From Plotosus lineatus (Eukaryota; Chordata; Actinopteri; Siluriformes; Plotosidae): DNA of 64,000 nucleotides. A program made the translations under genes and the position numbers. The stretch's first letter is position 1. Every line of letters begins with the position of its first letter. The notes under the pieces are model-generated. The model had not been told where the DNA came from, made no database searches, and worked only from the letters and a program-made list of their open reading frames with translations. Below are positions 1 through 11,650 of this stretch, in pieces. The stretch is taken from the NCBI GenBank assembly GCA_024760905.1, contig CM045745.1:4495282-4559281 (forward strand), in the 5' to 3' direction.

Positions 1-200
1 CTCAATGTCTGTGGTGAGAGGAATGTAAAAGAAATATAGTTGACTTTTGTCAAGAGTAGACTGCATAGCCATCCATGTACTTCTGCCCTGCAATGGCATG
101 GTGAGCTGTCCAAAGTGTACTCTCCCCTGAGTCAGCTGAGATGGGCACCAGCCTCCCAGTGACCCTAATTAGGATTAAAAGCTTCAGAAAATGAAATGAA
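1..200 (+). repeat. tRNA-type SINE, tail A, 5' cut by window edge
   Basis: Matches the body of the full SINE at 9,154-9,512: the gtaaaagaa block, then the gagctgtcc/gtgtact block, then taattaggattaa and a gaaaatgaaatgaa end. The tRNA-like head is missing. Confidence 0.75.
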
Positions 201-299
201 CTGCCAGGTAGGAGGAAGGCTAAATGATAGATTTGTAGATTTGGTGAGGGAGAAAATGCTGGTGATTGGTGTGGCAGAAATCAGGGATCAGGAGCATCT

Positions 300-372
300 G
301 AAAAAAATGTACTAATTATAGTAGATTATATATATTTATATATATATATACATACTGTATATTTGTATATGA
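300..372. repeat. short AT-rich (TA)n tract
   Basis: Interrupted TA repeats next to a LINE fragment; no other signal. Confidence 0.7.
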
Positions 373-394
373 TATAACCCAGATGAATTTCTTC

Positions 395-1003
395 ACGGTC
401 TCCAGCTTTGTCCTGCTGATTTCAAACCTGAACTGATGGCAAGGACAGCACAAACCACAACAGTGCTGGCAAAGTTTCAACCAATCTGTAGAGACACGAA
501 CATCAGTCGGCGCTCAAAAATCCACCTGATGCTCTCCCTTGCCCTTTCAGTCTTCCTGTGTACACTTGCAAAACTTGGACAATCACGGCGGAGCTACAGA
601 GAAAGATCCGAGCAATTGAGATGAGATGCTATCGTAAGATCCTGGACATCCACCACACTGATCGTGTGACAAATGAGGAGGTCAGAAGAAGAATCCAAGA
701 AACAATTGGACCTCACAATGATCTGCTAGTAACCGTAAAGAAGAGGAAACTGAAATGGTACGGACATATTTACCGCAGATCTGGCCTTGCAAAAACCATC
801 CTTCAAGGTACAGTCAGAGGAAGCCGCAGAAGGGGAAGACAGAAGAAGAGGTGGGAAAACAATATCCAGGAATGGAGTGGATTGGGCCTGGTAAGGTCCT
901 TGAAAGTGGCGGAGGACGGAGACGGATGGAGGAGAATGGTGGCAAACTCTTCACAGGCGCCCCAATGACATCTCCGGATGTTAAGGGATAAGTGAAGTGT
1001 AGT
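395..1003 (+). pseudogene. non-LTR reverse transcriptase, C-terminal fragment
   Basis: Frames around 436-624 and 558-968 read through the RT C-terminus: CRDTNISRRSKIHLM, TWTITAELQRKI, EMRCYRKILDI, VTNEEVRRRIQETIGPHNDL, VKKRKLKWYGHIYR, GLAKTILQGTVRGSRRRGRQ. These are typical of the thumb and C-terminal region of RTE/CR1-like LINEs in fish. The 3' end runs into an agtgaagtgtagtgaa-like short repeat. A frameshift near 560-600 and loss of the catalytic domain make it dead. The clade is not certain. Confidence 0.75.
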
Positions 1004-1020
1004 GAATATTTATATAAATC

Positions 1021-1078
1021 TTATCATCATCTTCTTCTTCTGCTCAATCCAGGGTCGGGTCATGGGGGCAGAAATCTT
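1021..1078 (-). repeat. Rex3-like LINE 3'-terminal fragment
   Basis: The catcttcttctt then ccagggtcgggtcatggggg pattern matches the 3' end of the Rex3-type LINE at 35,479 and a second short copy at 44,302-44,352, reverse orientation. Confidence 0.5.
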
Positions 1079-1397
1079 ATTAAATATTATGGAAGTAATA
1101 TGGACGTCTCCTTATCGATTTCGATGAACTCATTCTTTCTTCTTGCAGATACAGTCACTCGTGCATAGTAAAGCTACGGCGAAGCAACTTGAAGTACATC
1201 ATGAAACTGGAAGACTTTTTTCACCTAATCTCTGTCTCTACTGAGCATCTGTCTTGTTACGAGGATGCTTCTGCATTTAAGAACATTCATGCTGGCTTAA
1301 TGAGAGTTTCACATTCATCACCATGATAAAGCACTGCTACAGGTGTCCTCCTGAGACCTTGGATTAACCTTCTTGAATTTACAGTTACACTGATACA

Positions 1398-1645
1398 TTA
1401 ATTATTTGAAGGTTGACTTTTTTGTATTAAAAACACTTTTTTTTTATTGGTCGGATGAAATATGCTAATTTTTTGAGATAGTTTTCATGAGCTGTATGCC
1501 AAAATCATCAGTATTAAAACAAAATATCTGAAATATTTCAGTTGGTGTGAATTGAATCTAAAATATATGAAAGTTTAATTTTTATCAGTACATTACAGAA
1601 AATAATGAACTTCATCACAATATGCTAATTTTATGAGAAGGACTA

Positions 1646-1646
<1 letters not shown>
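1398..1646 (+). mobile_element. Tc1-like element, right terminal inverted repeat only
   Basis: About 250 bp nearly identical to the right end of the Tc1-like element at 53,241-54,803, ending at ggactag followed by TA. No transposase or left end is present. Confidence 0.85.

Positions 1647-1648
<2 letters not shown>

Positions 1649-1712
<64 letters not shown>
1649..1712. repeat. (TA)n microsatellite
   Basis: About 64 bp of uninterrupted TA directly after the Tc1 terminal TA. Confidence 0.98.
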
Positions 1713-1714
<2 letters not shown>

Positions 1715-2505
1715 TTACATAGCATGTTAACTCTCTGTGATCTTTGTGTTTACGCTGTTTTGCGGACTTTTGTAACCTTAAGCAAATATGGTTGGTCACA
1801 AGCGTAACTAGCATGGGTGGAAGTCTCATACACAGAGATGAATTAACTATCTGCTCAGATTGGCGCAATCTACCATGCATACTCAGTTAAGCAAAGAGAG
1901 TTGTAAAATGAATGAAAACCCAACTCCAGAAAAGAAAGAGAACTCTACGCTCTGCTTGTGGTTCACATCAGTGCAGGCTGAATACTAAACGAGTTCAATG
2001 ATGCCCTTGCTTACTTGAAAGTCCGGAAGTCCGTATAACCCGCGCTTTGTCTCAAGCACAGCAAGTACACTACTTTCGGTTTTGAGCACCTCATATATTA
2101 ATGTGACTCGGCTCAGCTTCATGTAAAGTGACCATCCGTAGACCATCGGAACCATTTACAGATCATATCATAGAGAATGATAAAGGATATATTTGTGACT
2201 GTATTTGATATTTGATGAGTGAATTTGATTAAATTGTATCTATTTGAAATTATTTGGCTTGACTTTAATTTATTATGAAATTAATGTTGATATTTTTTTA
2301 TATATTTGATATTATTTTAGAATGTTATGTTTAAAATAATTGATTTATGGGTGTTTTCTGAGATACAGTGATGGTATTTATGGATGTAAAGTGCAGTATG
2401 AGCGTCATATGCCACACGTCATACATCATACGTCACTATAACAACTTACGTTCACTTTCAACTTACGTTCGGCGGTCCGGAACCAATTAAAAATGTAAGT
2501 CGGGG
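1713..2505. other. gene-free stretch with a probable Tigger-like end
   Basis: No ORF of interest. From about 2,440 the acttacgttcg, ggtccggaacc and gtaagtcgggga blocks resemble the ends of the Tigger-like elements at 45,154 and 59,620, apparently cut by the RTE insertion that begins near 2,506. Confidence 0.35.
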
Positions 2506-3749
2506 AGCACCGAGGCCCGAGTTAACAACGACCGCCATCAGTGCTGTTAACCAACAGGGTGCTGGTGGAAATTGGACTACTGTTGGTTGAAGAAGGAGAG
2601 GCTGGAGGCATGTCCGTAGGTGGACAGAGAAGAGGAAAGGCTCATGCCATGTCTAGGACTGAGAGTAGGGACTTTGAATGTTGGAACTATGAAAGGAAAA
2701 ACTAGAGAGCTGGCTGACATGATGGAGAGGAGGAAGGTAGACATACTGTGTGTTCAGGAGACCAGGTGGAAAGGTAGCAAGGCTAGAAGCTTAGTAGAGG
2801 GTTTAAGCTGTCATCTTGAAAGAGGGGTTTGTCAGGAACTTTCTAGAAGTGAAAAGAGTGTCAGACAAAGTGATGAGTCTCAAGTTAGAAATTGAAGGCA
2901 TGATGTTCAATGTTATTAGTGCTTATGCCTCACAGGCAGGATGTGAGCTATAAGAGAAGCAGAGATTCTGGAGTGAGTTAAATGAAGTGATGCAGAATAC
3001 CCCCGGAGGTGAAAGAGTGGTCATTGGTGCAGACTTCAATGGACATGTTGGTACAGGCAACAGAGGGGACGAGGAAGTGATGGGCAGGTTTGGTATCCAA
3101 GACAGGAACATAGAAGGACAGATTTTGATAGTGTTTGCAAAAACGATGGAAATGGCTGTGGTGAATACTTTCTTCCAGAAGAGACAGGCGACTTGTAATT
3201 AGAGTATAGGGCGACGATGTAATTAGAAGGAAGTCAATGAAGTGCAACATAGTAGTAGGTGAGAGTGTTGCCAAACGGCATAGGATGGTGGTGTGCATGA
3301 TGATGCTGATGGTGAGGAAGCTGAAAAAGGCAAAGGCAGAGTAGAAGACAAAGTGGGGGAAGCTGAAAAAGGAAGAGTGCTCTGTTGTCTTCGAGGAGAA
3401 GTTAAAACAGGCTTTGAGTGGTCTGGAGGTACTTCCAGATGACTGGACAATTACAACTACAACTACAGCTAATGTGAACAGGGAGAAAGGTAAGAGAGTA
3501 CTTGGTGTGTTCTCTGGAAGGAAAGTAGATAAGGAGACTTGGTGGTGGCATGAGGAAGTGCAGGAGTGTGTACAAAGGAAGAAGTGGGACATTGAGAGGA
3601 CTGAAGAGAATAAACAGGAAAACAGGGATACCCATCATAAGGTGAAGGTAGCGGTGTCAAAGGCCAAACAGAGGGCATATGATGACTTGTATGCTAGGTT
3701 CTACAGTAAGGAGGGAGAAAATTATTTATACAGGTTGGCACAGCAGAGA

Positions 3750-3803
3750 AATCTGTCTGTCTTCCTTTCGGCTTTTTCCCTTTTACTCGGGAGTCGCCAC
3801 AGC
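3750..3803 (-). repeat. SINE tail B fragment
   Basis: Exact reverse complement of the last ~50 bp of the SINE at 16,347-16,697 (tggcgactcccgag, aaagggaaaaagccgaaagg). It sits exactly at the junction of RTE copy A and the L2-like LINE. Confidence 0.8.
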
Positions 3804-4549
3804 TTCTGGTTTCTCTGAACGGATTTACACTCGCGCACGCAGACCGGAGTGTGGCGGAAAGCGGAAAGAAGAAAGGAGGGGGCTTGGCGGTCTACGTGAA
3901 TGAATGGTGGTGCCACCCGGCCAATGTGCACGTGAAGGAAGAGGTGTGCACACGGGACCTGGAGCTGCTCGGGGTGAGAGCATGGCCGTATTATCTACCC
4001 AGGGAGTTTTCACACGTGATTGTGTTTTGTGTGTACATTCCGCCCTCAGCTGATGTGGCGGCCACGTGTAAGCGTCTCCACATCACTGTCATTCCGACAC
4101 AGACTCGTCACCCCTGCGCCATGATTCTGATCAGCAGGGACTTTAACCACGCTTCTCTCTCCGCCTCTCTCCCAATGTTCATGCAGTATGTGCAGTGCAC
4201 CACAAGAGACAATAAAACGCTGGACTTGCTGTATGCAAATGTGAAGGACTCTTACACCTCCCCCCCTCCCCCCACTGCTACGCTCTGATCAAAACATTGT
4301 CTAACTGCTCCCCCAATACACACCCAGGGTGTGAAAGGAACCTGCAAAGAAGCGGTCTGTGAAAGTGTGGACTGAGGCGACCAATGAGAGGCTTAGGGAC
4401 TGTTTCCAGATCACAGACTGGAGCATACTCTGTGACTCCTGAACCAGAAGAAGAGGGCTTTCATCTCAGGGGATAGAGAGGAGCAGAAGAAGGTCCAGTG
4501 TGAGCTCCAGTGGAGGATCAGGAGGGCCAAGAAGGATTATGGGAAGAAG

Positions 4550-5197
4550 ATGGAGGAGAAGCTGGCCCAGAACAACATGCGGGACGTCTGGAGAGGACTA
4601 AAGACTATGTCTGGATTTGGGCAGAGTGTCAGAGGGACAGCTGATGGTGACCAGCGATGGGCGGATGAATTAAACTGTTACTTCAACAGGTTTGATTCCC
4701 CCCCCCCCCTTCCCTCTCCCTGTTACCCCCTCTTCACACATCTCCCCGACCAGCGGACAACCCCCCTTCCCATGCCAACTTCACCTGACTGTAGCAGCTC
4801 CACAGACACAACCCCCTCCCTCTGCAGTCCACCCCAGTCCCCCCTCTCCCTCATGTTGGACCAGGTGAGGAGACAGTTGAGGCAACTAAATCAGAGGAAA
4901 TCTGCAGGACCAGATGCCATCAGTCCCAGGCTGTTGAGGACCTGTGCGGACCAGTTCTGTGAGGTGCTATGCCAACTCTACAACCTGAGCCTCAGCCTGA
5001 AGAAGGTCCCTATCCTGTGGAAGACCTCCTGTGTGTTCCTGGTTCCTAAAACAGCTCAAGCCAAGGAACCAGCGCACTACAGACCTGTTGCCCTGACCTC
5101 CCACCTCATGAAGACCATGGAGAGGCTCCTCCTCGACCACCTCCACTCTGTGGTGAGCCCCACCCCAAAACCTGCTGCAGTTCGCCTACAGGCCTAA
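4550..5197 (+). pseudogene. L2-like reverse transcriptase, N-terminal part
   Basis: Reads MRDVWRGLKTMSGFGQ, then a Pro-rich insert, LNQRKSAGPDAISPRLLRTC, VPILWKTSCVFLVPK and HYRPVALTSHLMKTMERLL, which are RT motifs 0 to 2. It ends by frameshift near 5,190; the next block (5,200-5,340) reads YLLQRARTHLE and MFFDFSSTFNII in another frame. Confidence 0.88.
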
Positions 5198-5353
5198 CAT
5201 TGGGGTAGAAGATGCCGTCATCTACCTTCTGCAGCGGGCACGCACCCACCTGGAGATTGCCGGTAGCACTGTGAGGGTCATGTTCTTTGACTTCTCCAGC
5301 ACCTTCAACATCATCAGGCCAGCGCTTCTGCGGGGAAACTGGAGGACGCGGGA

Positions 5354-6226
5354 GTGGACGGACATCTTGCTGCCTGGATCATCAATTACCTCACTGACCA
5401 TCCACAGTACGTGCGGCTGCGTGGCTGTGAGTCAAAGGTGGTAGTCTGCAGCACGGGGGCACCCCAGGGCACCATCCTCTCACCTTTCCTTTTCACCAGC
5501 TACACCTCAGACTTCACATATAACACGGACAGCTGCTACCTCCAGAAGTTCTCTGACGACTCCACCACCGTGGGCCGTGTGTCAGAGGGGAACGAGCTGG
5601 AGTACTGGTCGGTCATCGTCGACTTTGTGGACTGGTGTGAGCGCAACCACCTGTGTTTGAACACTAGTAAGACGAAGGAGATGGTGGTCGACTTCAGGAG
5701 AAGCACACTAACACACTCACTGGTGAACATCCAGGGACAGGACATTGAGACAGTGGACAGTTTCAAGTTCCTGGGCGTTCACCTCAACAATAAACTAGAC
5801 TGGGCCCTCAACACTAACACCCTGTACAAGAAGGGCCAGCGTCGCCGCCACCTTCTGAGGAGACTTAAGTCCTTCGGAGTTTGCAGACCTCTGCTCAGGA
5901 CATTTTATGACTCTGCAATCCTCTACGCTGCTGTCTGCTGGGCCCCGGGCAACACAGAGCGGGACAGAAAGAGACTGAACAAGCTGGTCAGGAGGGCCAG
6001 CGCTGTCCTGGGCTGCCCACTGGACTCTGTGGAGGAGGTGGGTGAGAGGAGGATGGTAGCCAAGCTCACATCCATCATGGACAACAGCTCTCACCCACTG
6101 CACCAGACTGTAGAGAAGCTGAGCAGCTTCTTCAGTGGACGACTGAGACACCCTCAGTGCAGGAAGGAGCGCTACCGCAGGTCTTTCATCCCCACCGCTG
6201 TCAGACTGTACAACGCCACTTTATAA
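5354..6226 (+). pseudogene. L2-like reverse transcriptase, C-terminal 290 codons
   Basis: Reads HLAAWIINYLTDHPQYVRL, STGAPQGTILSPFLFTSYTS, LQKFSDDSTTVG (the catalytic FxDD-type motif as FSDD), CLNTSKTKEMVVDFRR, FKFLGVHLNNKLDW and ends RRSFIPTAVRLYNATL with a natural stop. This 3' half is intact; the element is dead because of upstream frameshifts and 5' truncation. Confidence 0.9.
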
Positions 6227-6396
6227 CTGTCTGTGACAATTAACCGGTTATGTGCAATAAAAAACCCCATGCACTTTAATCAACCACATCTACCCCACTG
6301 TAACTGTTAACCATATCATTCCATCTATTCTGCCCTCAGATACATGTACACTTGTATATCAGCCAGTCTACAAAGTTTTTTATTGTATATTATTTT

Positions 6397-6398
6397 TA

Positions 6399-6470
<72 letters not shown>
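6397..6470. repeat. (TA)n microsatellite in L2-like 3' UTR
   Basis: About 70 bp of TA repeats followed by tatgtatatg. Confidence 0.97.
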
Positions 6471-6474
<4 letters not shown>

Positions 6475-8288
6475 GTATATAATTTTTAAAAAATATTTTA
6501 ATGGTCTGTTCTAATTAACTCAAGGATGTTACTTGACCTTGGTGAGCTATTTTGCACCCCCTACTGACGGTACACCCAGAGCCTGTAACAGTAAATTTCT
6601 CCAATGTGAGATTAATAAAGCTGTATCTTATCTTATCTTATCTTATCTTATCTTAGAGATGGGAAGGACGTGCAGCAAGTTAAGGTGATTAAGGACAGAG
6701 TGGGAAATATATTGACTGATGACAGAAGTGTGCTGGGAAGATGGAAAGAGTACTTTGAAGAGCTGATGAATGATAAAAATGAGAGAGAACAAAGTGTAGA
6801 AGAGGTGACTGTTGAGGACCAGGACATAGCAACGATTAGTAAGGGTGAAGTGAGGAGGGCATTGAAGAGGATGAAGAGTGGAAAGGCAGTTGGTCCTGAT
6901 AACATACCGGTGGAGGTATGGAAGTTTCTAGGAGAGGTAGCAGTGGCTTTTCTGACAAGAACATTCAACAAAGTCTCAGAGAGTGAGAGGATGCCGGATG
7001 AATGGAGGAGAAGTGTGCTGGTGCCCATTTTTAAGAACAAGGGAGACATGCAGTGTTGTGGCAACTACAGAGGGATAAAGTTGATGAGTTTATGATGATG
7101 TTACAGGAAAGAAAAGTTGAAGCCAGACTTCGGACAATGGTTGCCATTTGGGAATAACAGTTTGGTTTCATGCCAAGAACGAGCACCACAGATGCAGTGT
7201 TTGCTTTGAAGATGTTAAAACAGAAATACAGAGAAGGTCAGCTAGAGCTGCATTGTGCCTTTCTGGATCTGGAGAAAGCATATGACAGGGTGCCGAGAGA
7301 GGAACTGTGGTATTGCATGAGGAAGTCTGTAGTGGCAGATAAGTATGTAAGAGTGGTGCCGGACATGTACGAGAGATGTAAGACAGTGGTCAGGGGTGCT
7401 GTTGGTGTGACAGAAGAGTTCAAGGTGAAGGTGGGACTGCATTAAGGGTCAGCTCTGAGCCCCTTCTTGTTTGGTAATGGACAAGCTGACAGATGAGGTT
7501 AGACAAGAATCTTCATGAACTAGGATGTTTGCAGATGAAATTGTGATCTGTAGTGAAAGCTACAGTGGAGGAAAATCTAGAGAGGTGGATGTATGCCCTG
7601 GAAAGGAGAGGAATGAAGGTTAGCCTCAGGAAGACAGAACACATGCGTATGAATGACAAGGACCCAAGAGGAACGGTGAGGTTAAAGGGAGCAGAAATAA
7701 AGAAGATAGAGGATTTTAAGTACTTAGGCTCAACAATCCTGAGCAATGGAGCGTGAGGAAAAGAGGTGAAGAAGCGTGTGCAGGCAGCTTGGGATTGTTG
7801 GAGAAAAGTGTCCGGTGTGATATGTGATAGGAAGTTATCAGTAAGAATGAAAGGAAAAGTGTAAAAGACAGTGATGAGGCCAGCGATGTTGTATGGTTTA
7901 GAAACAGTGGCACTGAGGAAAAGACAGGAGGCAAAGCAGGAGGCAGCAAAGATGAAACGTTGAGGTTCTCTTTGGGAATAACTAAGATGGATAGGATCAG
8001 AAATGAGTACATCAGAGGGACAACACATGTAAGAGGTTTTGGAGACCAAGTCAGAGATGCTCGATTGAGATGGTTTGGACATGTACAGAGGAGGGATAGT
8101 GAATATATTGGTAGTAGGATGCTGAGGTTGGAATTAACAAGCAGAAAACCTAGAGGAAGACCGAAGAGATTTATGGATGTGGTAAAGGAATGCATGAAGG
8201 ACAGGATGAGATGCAGAAGACAGGGTGAGATGGAGACAGATGATTCACTGTGGCGAACCATGAAGGGAGCAGCCAAAAGGAAAAGAAG

Positions 8289-8289
<1 letters not shown>

Positions 8290-8338
<49 letters not shown>
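8290..8338. repeat. (TTA)n tail of RTE copy A
   Basis: About 16 units of ATT directly after the RTE 3' end (aaaaggaaaagaag); likely grown from the retroposon tail. Confidence 0.95.
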
Positions 8339-8340
<2 letters not shown>

Positions 8341-8344
8341 TGTT

Positions 8345-9141
8345 TACTGGGCCTGTGTAAGGTCCTTTTAAATTTTGGGATTTTATGTATTTATTTTATA
8401 GAACTATGTGTTTTTGTTGATTTGAGCCTTCTTGTTTTTACAACTTGATTTCAAAAGAATTCCTATGTGTGTAGCACAAATGGCAAATAACAATCTTGAA
8501 TCTTGATTCAATAGTCCAAAAACACTTAAAAAGCCCAAGAAATAGATTCCCGATCTGTTGTTTTAAACCAATCATCTGAAGTCTCAACAAATTTTATTCT
8601 GTCGCATTCTGCAAGTTGACATATACCAGAGTTCAAAAGAGACAAGAAAAAAATGCCCCAGAAGAAACAATGATGCAGTGCTCAATCTCCATCTTCATCT
8701 CAGACTCCCCCATCTTCACCTCAAGAAACAGCTTTATCCCAAGAAGAACCTACATCCCAAAAACACTCAAGACTCAGGTTCAAGTCCCAACTCTTTTGAA
8801 GTTTTCAAATTAAATGTACCTAACTTTATCCAATGTTTCATTTCATTCAAATGAACTCACTTGGGGTAGATGGGAAAAAAAACATTCTCATATGAAGCTT
8901 CTGCAGTGCAAAAAAAAAGAAAAGAAAAAATCTGCTTGTTATTTTGACAAATGGAATGAACAGTGATGTATGCAACTTACAGTAACAGAAAGGACAACAT
9001 GAAGTATTGGTAATTCAGACAAGCATCACTTGAAATAGACAACTGTCACTGAACAATATCACTGACCTGTGTGTTTCTAAGCTCTCCTCGATATTCTGAA
9101 GATTTCATCAGTTTATTTTGCAAAACAAAAATAAATTTTAC
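8345..9141. other. gene-free stretch
   Basis: Only short unconserved ORFs and A-rich runs near 8,900. Nothing recognisable. Confidence 0.6.
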
Positions 9142-9153
9142 ACAGTCATGACA

Positions 9154-9512
9154 GTGGGCAGTGGTGGTCTAGTGGTATAGAGCGCTGGATCACTGATCCA
9201 AAGATTGGGGGTTCGAGTCCCACTCTCCACAAGGTTGTCACTCCCCCCCCCCCCCCCCCCCAGTGCAGCTAACTGGGTTATCAAAGGCCAGCCATGTCTC
9301 TCACTGTCTATGGTGTGAGGCATGTAAAAGAACCATTGCTGACTTTCGACAAGAGCAGGCTGCAAAGCCATCAGCGTGTTTCCGCCCTGCGATGGCCTGG
9401 CGAGCTGTCCAGGGTGTACTTTGCCCTCGCCCGAAGTTGGCTGGGATGGGCACCAGCCTCCCCGCGACCCAAGTTAGGATTAAGCGGGTACAGAAAATGA
9501 ACTGAATGATGA
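9154..9512 (+). mobile_element. tRNA-derived SINE, head 1 + tail A, 12-bp TSD
   Basis: The head has a tRNA-like A box (tggtctagtggtatagagc) and B box (ggttcgagtcc) from 9,156 to 9,230. After a C-run comes a conserved body (cagtgcagctaactgggtta) and tail A. Perfect 12-bp TSDs acagtcatgaca lie at 9,142-9,153 and 9,513-9,524. Confidence 0.92.
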
Positions 9513-9524
9513 ACAGTCATGACA

Positions 9525-10285
9525 AGAAAAGTGCTTGCCACTAAAGACTCAATCTCCGGTGCTGCATGAAAAATGTGCATTAACAATCTTCTGAACCGCA
9601 CTTCGTCTGGACCTTCACCTAGGACCTGTTTGCCTTGGGTGACCCTACCAGGGACATAATGCCACCGACAACATAGCTCCTAGGCTCATTAGGACATGCA
9701 AATCCCTCCACCATGATAAGGTGGCGATTCAAAAATATAATAAATGTTAATAGTTGTCAGCTGGTATGTATTACAAAGCCTCTTACCATTCGAATCCAAT
9801 AAGAAAACGTTATTTTTTTCAATGACAAATAGCAGAATTTCATGTGCCTTTCAAATACAGGGAGGAGATGCACAGTGAGGCAGCACTTTGCTGTGACATT
9901 CAGTGGGTGGTGTAATCCCTCTCAAACTGTGCTGGTATATGATGTAAATAGTTTGTCACTATCCCTTTATATATCGCTAATGGCATGCTTTCAAACACTC
10001 TGATTATGTGTTGCCTTTTCATTAATCTGTCTTTCACAAAATCCAGTAAAAAGTTACTCGGTGTGACAAACAGTACCCCTGACTTAAGGCAAGAGCCCAC
10101 AGATTTTTGTGCTACTAACAATCTTTTTCGTTTGTTGTTTATTTCCTTTACAATCCAGCTTATCAAAATTAAAGATTACATTTCCAAGCTGAAACAATTC
10201 ACAGATCTGGACTTTCAATTAAAACAAGAGGCAATAACCAGGGAAGACCAATTTGTTTGTAGTTGTAATAAATTTTAACCTCGAC
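9525..10285. other. gene-free stretch
   Basis: Unique-looking AT-rich sequence; no conserved ORF or repeat recognised. Confidence 0.5.
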
Positions 10286-10297
10286 TGAAATATGCGT

Positions 10298-10540
10298 GTG
10301 GGGGCATAGGGGTGTAGTGGTTAGAAGGTCTGCCTCACAGCAAGAAGGTCGTGGGTTTGATTCCCAGCTTGGGGGTTTCTGTGTGGAGTTTGCATGTTCT
10401 CCCTGTGCTTGTCCCTTTGATGTCCTAGAAAGCTCTTCAGGGTGTATTCCGCCCTCGCCCAGAGTTGGCTGAGATGGGTGCCAGCTTCCCTGTAACCCTA
10501 ATTAGGATTAAACGGTTCAGAGAATTAATGATTGAATTAA
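10298..10540 (+). mobile_element. tRNA-derived SINE, head 2 + tail A, 12-bp TSD
   Basis: A different tRNA-like head (gtgtagtggttagaaggtc as A box, gtgggtttgattcc as B box), the common tgtggagtttgcatgttct body, then the same tail A as at 9,154. Perfect TSDs tgaaatatgcgt at 10,286-10,297 and 10,541-10,552. Confidence 0.92.
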
Positions 10541-10552
10541 TGAAATATGCGT

Positions 10553-11040
10553 CACGTGTTTATGTTAGGAATGCTGATTATGAGGTATAGAAAAGAACAC
10601 AGTGTCTGTTTTCAATGAAATTATGATAACATTTTTTTCTCTTTTCTAAATCTGACTCTAAAAGAGTCAGTGCCTCATCAGTTGTCAATCTCATTGCATG
10701 TGACTGAAACCTGTGTGTGTTCTTTCAGATAGATTCTCAGTGTATAGTTGAAAATTTCCATTATACAAATTCCTAAACAGCTCCAAATCGAATGGCTTCA
10801 CATTCGGAGCATATCAAGAACAATTCACTCTAATATGCAGATTGGTTGATTTTTGTAATAAAATTAATTTTACGCTGACTTGTATCCTATGTTACACAGA
10901 TTATGTTTGAGGCATCAATGCCAGTATGTCCTATTAGGTCTTAGGCTATTTCATTATGATAGTCAATACCTGCCAAAATTTAATTGAAAATGATAGTAAA
11001 ACAAAAGTTCAAACCCTGTTTTGCTCTTTCTCTTTTAATA
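10553..11040. other. gene-free stretch
   Basis: AT-rich, no recognisable feature. Confidence 0.5.
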
Positions 11041-11044
11041 CTTG

Positions 11045-11480
11045 TGTGTTATGGATGGTGTTGTTCTGTTCTAATTCTGTTTTCTCTCCAGTAGTGCCAG
11101 CTGTGGCTGAGCGGCGTTGCTGATCTACTTCTGGCTGAGTGCAGCGGCGCACACCTGAGTCCACTCCTCAATCAACTCACTATAAAGACCAGCTGCACCT
11201 TCTCCCCTCTGCCAGAAGATTGTTTTTGTCTCACTCGGTCGCTACATTGAGTTCTTTCCTGGCCTCTGGTTTTGCTCTGTGCTCAGCCAGCATTCCCACC
11301 ATAAGACTCCAGGGTTTGTTATTTGTCATTTACTTTGTCCAGTGTTTGTTTTTGTTGTTTGCTGCGGTACCTCTAGTGTATGTTCTATGTACTTTCTTCG
11401 GTGCCGCCAGCTAGGTCCCTGTTACAATGAATGCTGTCTCCTGCAATATCTGGGTCCTGCTGAAAGTTCGTACCCTAACA
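11045..11480 (+). mobile_element. gypsy-like solo LTR
   Basis: Starts TGTGTTATGG and ends CCCTAACA, flanked by 4-bp direct repeats cttg (11,041-11,044 and 11,481-11,484). It has a TATA-like box (actataaagacc near 11,180) and the ctcctgcaatatctgggtcc block typical of fish gypsy LTR 3' ends. No internal retroviral-like coding remains. Confidence 0.6.
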
Positions 11481-11499
11481 CTTGTGTGCACATTTCATT

Positions 11500-11650
11500 C
11501 TTTCTTCCTTTCGGCTTTTTCCTTTTCTCAAGAGTCTCCACAGCAAGTCACCTGATTCGCACATTTGATTTGGCATAGGTTTTCATGTCGAATGCCCTTC
11601 CTGTCACAACCCTATAGCAAGGGACAGAAACACGCTGACAGCTTTGCAGC
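11500..11650 (-). repeat. SINE tail B fragment, reverse
   Basis: Reverse copy of the RTE-derived SINE tail: ttcctttcggctttttcc, then gaatgcccttcctgtcacaa, then part of the SINE body (cagctttgcagccc). Confidence 0.8.

Larger units (their letters stand above)
3804..6654 (+). mobile_element. L2/Maui-type LINE, 5' truncated, inserted in RTE copy A
   Basis: Contains part of an endonuclease (GGGLAVYVNEWW, DFNHASLS, frameshifted) and most of a reverse transcriptase. The RTE resumes in register right after the element: RTE reads gcacagcagag before it and agatgggaaggacgtgcag after it, as in copy D. The 3' end has a long TA tract (6,397-6,470), an aataaag signal, and a (TCTTA)n tail at 6,625-6,654 typical of L2-like LINEs. 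Confidence 0.85.
2506..8289 (+). mobile_element. RTE-clade LINE copy A, split by an L2-like insertion
   Basis: RTE parts are 2,506-3,749 (5' UTR and AP endonuclease) and 6,655-8,289 (reverse transcriptase and C-terminus). Recognisable stretches: GLRVGTLNVGTM, ILCVQETRWKG, GADFNGHVG in the endonuclease; SGKAVGPDNIPVEVW, CGNYRGIKL, FLDLEKAYDRVPREELWY in the RT; RWFGHVQRRDSEYIGSRMLR in the C-terminus. Frameshifts and stops occur throughout (for example near 2,820, 7,095 and 7,445), so it is inactive. It ends in a (TTA)n tract. Genome annotation often labels such endonucleases craniofacial development protein 2-like; that name derives from the RTE family. Confidence 0.88.

Noticed and set aside
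2620..3202. Craniofacial development protein 2-like gene
   Set aside because: The endonuclease text is that of the RTE LINE and is present in several copies with RT downstream; not a host gene.
9171..9231. Possible genuine tRNA gene with A and B boxes
   Set aside because: It is the head of a 359-bp SINE with TSDs, occurs many times in the window, and does not fold into a full cloverleaf by eye.
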